DNA from: Nautiliaceae bacterium
Lineage (GTDB): Bacteria > Campylobacterota > Campylobacteria > Campylobacterales > Nautiliaceae
Assembly: GCA_027035735.1 (NCBI GenBank)
Contig: JALVUH010000032.1
Coordinates: 1 to 11,304 of the forward strand
Direction of reading: 5' to 3'
Length of the DNA stretch: 11,304 nt
Numbering within the stretch: position 1 is the first letter of the stretch; each line of letters starts with the position of its first letter. Positions 1-5,180 of this stretch are shown here, one piece after another. The notes below the pieces were generated by a model. It had not been told where the DNA came from. It saw only the letters and a list, made by a program, of their open reading frames with translations, and made no database searches. A program made the position numbers and the translations under genes.

Positions 1-281
1 GAATATTTTTCTTTCATTATTTTTAAAGTCTTTAAAAATTCTTCTACATCTTTTTTTGTTTGAAATCTATAATAAGCATTATTTGAATTTAAATTTTCTA
101 AATCCAGACTTTTTAAAAATTTGATTATTGCTTTTACATTGCCATAAGCAAAAAGAGCAGATATTAAAGCTATATATTCGTCATTATATTTTTTAGCTAT
201 TATTATAGGGTCTAATTTATTTTCATTTACTTCATAAATATTTTCTTTAATAAGATTATCAAGTTTTTGTTTTATATCCAT
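1..281 (-). CDS. TIGR02757/DUF2400 family protein, N-terminal part (truncated by window edge)
   Basis: Reading the minus strand from the ATG at 281 gives 93 codons open to the window edge, so only the N-terminus is present. The product begins MDIKQKLDNLIKEN and carries LISALFAYGNVKAIIKFL (about residues 38-55), then NAYYRFQTKKDVEEFL (about 68-83). These match my memory of TIGR02757 (DUF2400), whose members have an N-terminal F-x-A-x-L-x-YG-x-V block and a YYRFQ block. The family is found in Campylobacterota and Bacteroidota and has no established function that I know of. A short AAGG-type ribosome site lies about 8 nt upstream. The gene is divergent from the acidic protein starting at 336. 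The family call is from remembered motifs; the coding call is firm. Confidence 0.8.
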   Translation of the reverse strand, partial: MDIKQKLDNLIKENIYEVNENKLDPIIIAKKYNDEYIALISALFAYGNVKAIIKFLKSLDLENLNSNNAYYRFQTKKDVEEFLKTLKIMKEKY

Positions 282-305
282 TTAGCCTGCCTTTATAAAG
301 ATTTA

Positions 306-314
306 TGATATAAT
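306..314 (+). promoter_or_regulatory. Probable extended -10 promoter for the 336-986 gene
   Basis: TGATATAAT at 306-314 is an extended -10 element (TG at 306-307, TATAAT at 309-314). It would start transcription near 321, giving a leader of about 15 nt that still holds the GGGG ribosome site at 327-330. No good -35 is visible at 17 nt, which is usual for the housekeeping promoters of Campylobacterota. A second TATAAT at 315-320 would start too late to keep the ribosome site. Confidence 0.5.
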
Positions 315-318
315 TATA
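313..318 (-). promoter_or_regulatory. Probable -10 box for the TIGR02757 gene
   Basis: The minus strand reads TATAAT from 318 to 313, which would give a start near 306 and a leader of about 25 nt. It overlaps the plus-strand -10 because the stretch 309-318 is a perfect palindrome (TATAATTATA). No clear -35 is seen. In such an AT-rich spacer, chance matches to TATAAT are common, so this is tentative. Confidence 0.4.
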
Positions 319-335
319 ATAAAAAAGGGGAAATT

Positions 336-986
336 ATGGTTATTAGAGGTGAAACTAATATAATTAAAGTTTATGATTTAACTCCGCTAATTTCAAGTGA
401 AGATTATGATTTAGATAATTTAAAAGAAATTGAAAAATTTCAAGATACAGTAGCAAGTTATATAGATAGTGGAGAAGCAGAAGCTCTTAGTTTTGAGACT
501 GAGCTTATTGGAACTGTACCAGAAAATACAGAAATTGAAATAGGAGATGATACATTTTTCTTTGAAGATGTGGAATATATCAATAAAAGCGTTGATAATT
601 TAATTACTGAACATCTAAATGAAGGTGATGTAGTATGTTTGATGCAAGCAAGTGGTGATGGATATTTTGAATATGAAGAAAATCCAGATATTAAAGAACT
701 TAAAATAGGATATACAGCTTGTGATATTGATACTCCTGAAGAACCTATTTATGATTTTTTCTGTGATTTATTATTGCCAGATTTAGTAAAAGTAAATGAT
801 AAAAAATTAGAAGTTATTGCTAAAAATTTTTATCCAAAAGATACAATGATAGCTGAAGTTTATATTGTAAGAAATGAAAACGGAAAAAAATATCTTGAGA
901 GAGTTTGTGAAATTGATGTTTTACATTTTGGATGGGATTTATTTGAAGATATTATTCAAGTAGATTATGATGAGCCTATTGCTTGA
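336..986 (+). CDS. Unrecognised acidic cytoplasmic protein (216 aa)
   Basis: I do not recognise this protein. It starts at an ATG 5 nt after a strong AAAGGGG ribosome site and runs 216 codons. It is markedly acidic throughout, with many Asp/Glu residues and few Arg. It has no signal peptide or membrane segment, so it is probably soluble and cytoplasmic. The pattern looks like alternating beta and alpha segments, for example ETELIGTVPENTEIEIG near residues 54-70, DVVCLMQASGDGYFEY near 98-113 and MIAEVYIVRNENGKKYLERV near 171-190. Cysteines are scattered and form no CxxC pair. It is the only plus-strand gene between a TIGR02757 gene and the flagellar operon, and it ends inside the last codons of flgK. 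Base composition matches its neighbours, so nothing suggests recent transfer. Function unknown. Confidence 0.8.
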   Translation: MVIRGETNIIKVYDLTPLISSEDYDLDNLKEIEKFQDTVASYIDSGEAEALSFETELIGTVPENTEIEIGDDTFFFEDVEYINKSVDNLITEHLNEGDVVCLMQASGDGYFEYEENPDIKELKIGYTACDIDTPEEPIYDFFCDLLLPDLVKVNDKKLEVIAKNFYPKDTMIAEVYIVRNENGKKYLERVCEIDVLHFGWDLFEDIIQVDYDEPIA

Positions 987-3156
987 TGCCAAAAAGGGCA
1001 TCAAGCATATTGTTTATTGTAGTAATAACTCTTGCATTTGCCTGGTATCCTCTTTGATATTTTTCAAGATTTATTAACTCTTCATCTATATTTACTCCAC
1101 TTAAAGAATAGTATTCATTTGAAATACTTTTATAAAGCGTTTGAGTAGCTTCTTTTTTACTAGTTACATTACTTATAGTATCTGCTAAGTTAGTAGTTGT
1201 TTGTCTATAATATTCAAATAAAGTAGCATTACTTCCATCATCAAAATTTAGTTTTTCAAATTGCAGTTGAAGGATATCATTTGCAACTTCGTTATTTCCT
1301 TGATTTGGAGCTTTATAGGCATGAATAAGACTTGGATTGTCTTTTAATTTTTTAGCAAGAGAGATACTAGAAGCATCATGTCCTTCAAAGAATTGATTAA
1401 TTCCAAATACTCCTCCAAAATTTGATTTATCATTATCAAGACCAATATAAGTATTTTGGTCTGTTTTTTTATTAAATATTACTTTTCCATTTAAAATAGA
1501 AGCTTGATAATAATCATCAACATCATCATTTGAATTATTATCATTGTTATCATCTATATTTCTTGTATTTATTTGATTTATTATTCCTTGTATTGTATTG
1601 TATCTTGGGTCTGTTGAGTTTAAATCAACTTTAATATGTCTTTGTGCAATAATATTTCCATTGTCATCATATACATTTACATCAAATCCTCCATCTTGAA
1701 GTTTTAGAGGTAATTGGTTATTTATTTGATTTATTGGAAGGTATTCATACTCTTTTAGAGCACTAAACATTAAACTTCCATCATCGCTTACTAAGATACT
1801 TCCTTTTGGATTAACTTCTCCATCGCCATTTGAATCTTTTGGTACAAATTTTATTTCTCCATTTTTAATTACTGCTTGAACATCAAAGCTACTATCATAA
1901 GAATCAATTTTATCATTTATTTTTTGTAATACATCATTTATTGTATCTGTTTTTTTTATACTTACTTGAAGAGTTGTTAGCGGATTTCCATCATTGTCAA
2001 GAACATCAAGTTTTAAAATTCCATTTCTTACATCATGGGCTAAAATTCCTTCTTGATATAAAAGAGATAGAGGGGTATTTTGCATATCAGGAGAAATTGT
2101 TATAGGTTTGAATGTTTGAACTCCTACTGCTTCTTCTTGAGCTGAATATGAATATATTGAATTTACGCTTCTAATAAGAGTAGCAGCTAGATTATTTAAA
2201 GATTTAATTAAATCTCCAATAGTTCCATTTTTAGGAGTTCCATCACTATTAAAATCAGTTCCTCTTACTTTTAATAATGCTCCTATTTCAGATTTATCTA
2301 TGCTTGAAGTTACATTTGCTATGCTGTAATCATCTTTTACAACACCTATATTTATATTTCCATTTACATCAATTTTTTTTATTTCATGATATGTAGCTCC
2401 ATCAATTACAGGATAGCCTCCAAGCATTACTTGGTAACTTTTAGAATAATCTACCGTTACGGCTCCTTGTGAATCTTGAGAAGTCACTCCTCCTTTGAAA
2501 ACTTGAACATTTAATATTTCTTTTAATCTCTTCTCAAGAGCATCTCTTTTATCTCTTAATTCATTTGCATGTGATTTTCCATTTGCTTCGTGAGCTGTGA
2601 TTTCTTTATTTAATTGAGCAATATTTTGAATGATAGAATTGGCTTCTTTAATTCTAGAATCAATCTCTTCATTTATGCTCTCTCTAATATCTTTTAGCTT
2701 GTTTTTTAAAGAATGAAATGTATCTGTAAGTTTTTCAGTAGCATTTGCAAGAGCTACTTTTACACTTCCATCATTTGGATTGCTTGCAAAATTTTGCCAA
2801 GCATTAAAAAAATCTTTCATATCTTTATAAAGACCTTGATCATTTACATCTGGAAAATATGTACCTATTTCTTGAAGATATTCTTCTTGTGTTTTTAATG
2901 AATTAAGAGCTGCTGAGGTTGAAGCAAATCTATTAAAGAGAAATGTATCGGTAATCCTATTAATTGAACTTATTTCAACACCTATGCCTATATCTCCAGG
3001 GATTTCATTTATTGGTTTTAATGTAGAAAAAACGACTCTTTCTCTTACATAATCAGGATTTGATGCATTAGAAATGTTATTAGAAGTTACATCAATTGCT
3101 GTTTGATGTGCTTTTAGACCTGTTAAAGCTATATTTAATCCAGCTGAAATTGCCAT
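976..3156 (-). CDS. flgK: Flagellar hook-associated protein 1 FlgK (hook-filament junction)
   Basis: FlgK (HAP1) forms the first junction ring between hook and filament; it is exported by the flagellar type III system and assembles outside the cell. The 726-residue product has the conserved N-terminal coil (GLNIALTGLKAHQTAIDVTS, then NNISNASNPDYVRE, residues 6-39) and the matching C-terminal coil (GVNIDEELINLEKYQRGYQA, then NARVITTINNMLDAL, residues 687-721). These pack together as the D0/D1 core. The region 90-330 is the helical D1/D2 part. Residues 378-592 hold a duplicated beta-rich insert with Asp/Asn-rich loops, which explains the large size (Salmonella FlgK is about 550 residues; Campylobacter about 600). 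The ATG at 3156 lies one nt after the flgN stop, with an AAAGGC ribosome site inside the end of flgN, so translation is probably coupled. It is the last gene of the flgI-flgJ-flgM-flgN-flgK run. Confidence 0.96.
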   Translation of the reverse strand: MAISAGLNIALTGLKAHQTAIDVTSNNISNASNPDYVRERVVFSTLKPINEIPGDIGIGVEISSINRITDTFLFNRFASTSAALNSLKTQEEYLQEIGTYFPDVNDQGLYKDMKDFFNAWQNFASNPNDGSVKVALANATEKLTDTFHSLKNKLKDIRESINEEIDSRIKEANSIIQNIAQLNKEITAHEANGKSHANELRDKRDALEKRLKEILNVQVFKGGVTSQDSQGAVTVDYSKSYQVMLGGYPVIDGATYHEIKKIDVNGNINIGVVKDDYSIANVTSSIDKSEIGALLKVRGTDFNSDGTPKNGTIGDLIKSLNNLAATLIRSVNSIYSYSAQEEAVGVQTFKPITISPDMQNTPLSLLYQEGILAHDVRNGILKLDVLDNDGNPLTTLQVSIKKTDTINDVLQKINDKIDSYDSSFDVQAVIKNGEIKFVPKDSNGDGEVNPKGSILVSDDGSLMFSALKEYEYLPINQINNQLPLKLQDGGFDVNVYDDNGNIIAQRHIKVDLNSTDPRYNTIQGIINQINTRNIDDNNDNNSNDDVDDYYQASILNGKVIFNKKTDQNTYIGLDNDKSNFGGVFGINQFFEGHDASSISLAKKLKDNPSLIHAYKAPNQGNNEVANDILQLQFEKLNFDDGSNATLFEYYRQTTTNLADTISNVTSKKEATQTLYKSISNEYYSLSGVNIDEELINLEKYQRGYQANARVITTINNMLDALFGIKQ
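980..1007 (+). terminator. 11-bp perfect stem-loop shared by two converging genes
   Basis: Arms 980-990 (TGCTTGATGCC) and 997-1007 (GGCATCAAGCA) pair perfectly around a 6-nt AAAAAG loop. On the plus strand the stem is followed by a T-rich run (ATTGTTTATTGT), so it can act as a Rho-independent terminator for the 336-986 gene. On the minus strand there is no T-run after the stem, but the hairpin could still protect the 3' end of the flgK transcript. The whole structure lies inside the last codons of flgK, and its left arm contains the TGA of the other gene at 984-986. Confidence 0.6.
1381..2025 (-). repeat. Internal protein-level duplication within FlgK
   Basis: Two consecutive segments of the FlgK middle region share the same plan. 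Copy 1 is about residues 378-475 (2025-1732) and copy 2 about 487-592 (1698-1381). Both contain V-x-D-[ND]-G-N, then a T-I-x-x-[VI]-x-x-x-IN helix, then an A-x-I-x-NG-x-[IV]-x-F strand, then a hydrophobic block with Asp residues. Copy 2 is longer because of the insert IDDNNDNNSNDDVDD (residues 534-548). The T-I...IN...NG pattern resembles the hook IN motif (Flagellin_IN) seen in hook-associated proteins. The similarity is by eye; DNA identity between the copies is not obvious. Confidence 0.5.
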
Positions 3157-3157
3157 T

Positions 3158-3568
3158 TTAAGCCTTTAATTTCATAAAAGAATTTTGAATATCATCTTTA
3201 TCATAAGTAATTTGTTTTTTATTTTTTATTTTTGAAAGCAAGGCATTATAAAAATTTGTTACACTAAAAGATAATTTTGCAAAAAGTTTATGTTCTTTAT
3301 AAAATTTTTCTAAAAGTTCTTTAAATTTTTCAAATTCTTTTTCTTCTTCTTTTGAAAATATCTCTTCTATAGGTTTATTTCTACTTAAAAGAATTGAATC
3401 TATTTCATTTTTTAGTTTTTGAAATTCATTTGCAAGATTTTCTTTTATAGGAATGTTTTTAAAAACCTCATTATGATTTGCTTCTTTTATGTTTTTTATA
3501 TCTTCTTGTGTTAATGTTATAAGTGAATTCAATATATTATTTATTTTGTTAAGTTTTTCTAAAAGCAT
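3158..3568 (-). CDS. flgN: FlgN-like flagellar export chaperone
   Basis: A 136-residue, Lys/Glu-rich, all-helical protein between flgM and flgK. FlgN proteins bind the C-terminal ends of FlgK and FlgL in the cytoplasm and deliver them to the export gate. The sequence is diverged, as is usual for FlgN. The call rests on size, predicted long helices (residues 1-30, 40-65, 73-115) and position directly upstream of flgK, as in Campylobacter (cj1465). I chose the ATG at 3568 over a GTG at 3577, because the AAGGTGG ribosome site lies just 6 nt before the ATG and would overlap the GTG. That ribosome site is tied up in a hairpin (see 3572-3593). The stop is one nt from the flgK start. Confidence 0.75.
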   Translation of the reverse strand: MLLEKLNKINNILNSLITLTQEDIKNIKEANHNEVFKNIPIKENLANEFQKLKNEIDSILLSRNKPIEEIFSKEEEKEFEKFKELLEKFYKEHKLFAKLSFSVTNFYNALLSKIKNKKQITYDKDDIQNSFMKLKA

Positions 3569-3571
3569 TTT

Positions 3572-3593
3572 TCCCACCTTTTTATAGGTGGAA
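3572..3593 (-). promoter_or_regulatory. Hairpin sequestering the flgN ribosome binding site
   Basis: In the flgM-flgN mRNA the segment CCACCT (3591-3586) pairs perfectly with AGGTGG (3579-3574) around a 6-nt loop. A U-G pair and a U-A pair extend the stem to 8 bp. The right arm is the flgN Shine-Dalgarno, which ends 5 nt before the ATG at 3568. The left arm begins 7 nt after the flgM stop codon (3601-3603), within reach of a terminating ribosome. The likely effect is translational coupling: flgN is read well only when ribosomes finish flgM and open the stem. The pairing is seen in the sequence; the regulation is inferred. Confidence 0.55.
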
Positions 3594-3600
3594 GAGAGGA

Positions 3601-3783
3601 TTATTTAAGTAGATATTTTGCCATTGCTTTTGCAGTTTTATTTATATCTACTCTATAAGTACCATTTTTTATCTGTTGTTTTATCTCTTCCACCCTTGAT
3701 AATTTTTTTGTTTCGGTTGTTTTTTTAGATTTTTGGGTAGAAAGGTTTGTAATATTTAAATAATTATTGTTATTGACTCTCAT
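3601..3783 (-). CDS. flgM: FlgM, anti-sigma-28 factor
   Basis: FlgM binds sigma-28 (FliA) and blocks late flagellar genes until the hook is complete and FlgM is exported. The 60-residue product has a disordered Asn/Thr/Lys-rich N-terminus (residues 1-28), which serves as export signal. It then has the conserved FlgM core SRVEEIKQQIKNGTYRVDIN (29-48) and the last sigma-binding helix KTAKAMAKYLLK (49-60). It is much shorter than Salmonella FlgM (97 residues) but close to Campylobacter FlgM (about 65). The ATG at 3783 follows an AAAGG ribosome site. A sigma-28 promoter lies 37-63 nt upstream, so FlgM is made under control of the factor it inhibits. Confidence 0.92.
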   Translation of the reverse strand: MRVNNNNYLNITNLSTQKSKKTTETKKLSRVEEIKQQIKNGTYRVDINKTAKAMAKYLLK

Positions 3784-3819
3784 TTAAAACCTTTAAATTT
3801 TTTGGAATTCTACCCAATA

Positions 3820-3846
3820 ATATCGGCGTTTAAGAAAAAAACTAAA
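3820..3846 (-). promoter_or_regulatory. Sigma-28 (FliA) promoter for flgM-flgN-flgK
   Basis: The minus strand reads TTTAGTTT (3846-3839), then 11 nt, then GCCGATAT (3827-3820). The enterobacterial sigma-28 consensus is TAAAGTTT-N11-GCCGATAA, and the Campylobacter -10 is CGATWT. The match is 6/8 and 7/8 at exactly the right spacing. The -35 overlaps the last codons and stop of flgJ (TAG at 3844-3842). Transcription should begin near 3813, leaving about 30 nt of leader before flgM. Confidence 0.8.
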
Positions 3847-4105
3847 CCTTATTTTTTAAATAATTGTATAAAAGTTCAGAATATCCAAAATTTCCGCTTA
3901 ATTCTTTTGATAATTCGTCTTGATACATTGATTTATATATTTCTTCTCCTGGACTTTTTGGAAAAAGTGTGTTTTTTGAATCAAGAGCTTCTTTTAAATA
4001 AAATTTTAAAATCTCACTTTCAAATTCATTACAAAGAGTTTTTAGTTTCTGAAGTTTTACTTCTTGAGTTGAATGTGAATGAGATGAAATAAACGATGTT
4101 TTCAT
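3842..4105 (-). CDS. flgJ: Single-domain FlgJ, rod-binding/rod-capping protein without muramidase
   Basis: An 87-residue protein with the Rod-binding (FlgJ N-terminal) domain: LKTLCNEFESEILKFYLKEA (residues 21-40), then SPGEEIYKSMYQDELSKEL (51-69) and YSELLYNYL (75-83). In Salmonella, FlgJ caps the growing rod and also carries a C-terminal peptidoglycan hydrolase; that second domain is absent here. A stand-alone rod domain is normal for Campylobacterota, so this is not a truncation, and a separate hydrolase presumably opens the wall. The ATG at 4105 follows a perfect AAGGAGG site that directly overlaps the flgI stop, so the two are probably coupled. Ser/His-rich residues 4-12 form a short flexible N-terminus. 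Confidence 0.85.
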   Translation of the reverse strand: MKTSFISSHSHSTQEVKLQKLKTLCNEFESEILKFYLKEALDSKNTLFPKSPGEEIYKSMYQDELSKELSGNFGYSELLYNYLKNKV

Positions 4106-4115
4106 TATATCCTCC

Positions 4116-5111
4116 TTAATTTATTACTACTTTTGCATTAATGCTATTTGCGGCTCTTAAATTTTCTATTATTGCGATAATGTCTTGAGGTGTAGCATTT
4201 GATTTTTTTAAATCAGTTGTTAATTCAAGAATTGATGTTGGTTTTTTTATTTTTATAGTAAAGTTTCCATATACTATTACTCCAGGATTGACTATAATAT
4301 CTCCTCCTGCTACTACAGTACCTGTTCTTTCATCTATTACTATTATGTTTGTATGAGGAACATTAACATTTAGATTTTGAACTTCTGCTAAAAATTCTGG
4401 CATTGTTAAATTTTTAGGTTTTCTTAAAATTACAGTTCTTGGATCAGTTGCTATAGCAACTTGTTGATGAAAAAAGTTATTTATTGTATTTTGAACATTT
4501 ACAGCTAAATTAAAATCACTTCTTTTAAGTGATAGTGTTGCTCTTTTTTGATGATACAAATCCCAAACAACAGCCCTCTCAACTGTAGCTCCATTTAATA
4601 CTTTTACGGTAGTTGTGAAATGTTTTTGTTTTTTACCTCCTCTTAAATTAAAACCTCCCATAGTAATTGGTCCTTGAGCTAGAGCATAAATTTTTCCATC
4701 TACTCCTTTTAAAGGAGTTAAAAGTAATACTCCTCCTTGTAAAGATGTAGCATCTCCAATAGAGGATACAGTAACATCTATTTTATCTCCTTCTCTTGCG
4801 AATGGAGGGAGAGTAGCTGTAACCATTACAGCAGCTACATTTTTTGCTTTTATGTCATTTGGATTAATTGTTACATTTACGTGTTTAAGTAAGTTTGAAA
4901 GTGTTTGAGATGTGAATTTTGATGATGAATCACCAGTTCCGTTTAATCCTACTACAAGACCATATCCTATGAGCTGATTGCTTCTAACTCCTATGATATT
5001 TGAAATATCTTTTATTTTTTGTGCAAAAAGATTAGTAGATATAAAAACATAAAGCATACTAAAAAATATAATTGCTAAAAATTTTTCAAATTTATCTAAA
5101 AATGGATTCAT
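4116..5111 (-). CDS. flgI: Flagellar P-ring protein FlgI
   Basis: FlgI is secreted by Sec to the periplasm, where it forms the P-ring bushing around the rod. The 331-residue product has a signal peptide with hydrophobic core at about residues 11-29 and a likely cut after Ala30 (FA|QK). The mature part has the FlgI signatures GVRSNQLIGYGLVVGLNGTG (41-60), TLPPFAREGDKIDVTVSSIG (100-119), QGGVLLLTPLKG (125-136), GATVERAV (174-181) and DERTGTVVAGGDI (260-272). Length is slightly below the usual 345-370. The n-region before the hydrophobic core is long and includes Asp6 and Glu9. The first ATG is still preferred because it follows AAAAGGA, whereas Met19 would remove most of the signal peptide. It is the first gene of the flagellar operon, behind a sigma-54 promoter. 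Confidence 0.96.
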   Translation of the reverse strand: MNPFLDKFEKFLAIIFFSMLYVFISTNLFAQKIKDISNIIGVRSNQLIGYGLVVGLNGTGDSSSKFTSQTLSNLLKHVNVTINPNDIKAKNVAAVMVTATLPPFAREGDKIDVTVSSIGDATSLQGGVLLLTPLKGVDGKIYALAQGPITMGGFNLRGGKKQKHFTTTVKVLNGATVERAVVWDLYHQKRATLSLKRSDFNLAVNVQNTINNFFHQQVAIATDPRTVILRKPKNLTMPEFLAEVQNLNVNVPHTNIIVIDERTGTVVAGGDIIVNPGVIVYGNFTIKIKKPTSILELTTDLKKSNATPQDIIAIIENLRAANSINAKVVIN

Positions 5112-5134
5112 TAAAATCCTTTTTTTATTTAAAT

Positions 5135-5152
5135 AAGCAATATGTGTTCCAA
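5135..5152 (-). promoter_or_regulatory. Sigma-54 (RpoN) promoter for flgI operon
   Basis: The minus strand reads TTGGAACACATATTGCTT (5152-5135). The -24 GG (5150-5149) and -12 GC (5138-5137) are separated by exactly 10 nt, and the flanks match the consensus TTGGCACR-N4-TTGCTT except for one base. The start would be near 5125, giving a leader of about 15 nt that holds the AAAAGGA ribosome site. Middle flagellar genes of Campylobacter and Helicobacter are known to use RpoN with the FlgS/FlgR two-component system. The upstream stretch 5153-5180 is an almost pure pyrimidine run on this strand. Confidence 0.85.
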
Positions 5153-5180
5153 AAAAGAGAATAAAAGAAAAAAAGAAGAA

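Noticed and set aside
1950..1957. Run of eight T (A8 in the flgK sense strand) as a phase-variation switch
   Set aside because: Runs of 7-8 A/T occur throughout this window by composition. The frame is intact and nothing else suggests phase variation.
3569..3577. GTG start three codons upstream for flgN
   Set aside because: The GTG overlaps the Shine-Dalgarno AAGGTGG, which is correctly spaced for the ATG at 3568.
3802..4092. Plus-strand open frame opposite flgJ and the flgM promoter
   Set aside because: No ribosome site or promoter. The opposite strand carries a recognisable FlgJ and a sigma-28 promoter.
3842..4105. FlgJ as a truncated pseudogene lacking its muramidase domain
   Set aside because: The single rod-binding domain is complete, has a perfect ribosome site, and is the normal form in Campylobacterota.
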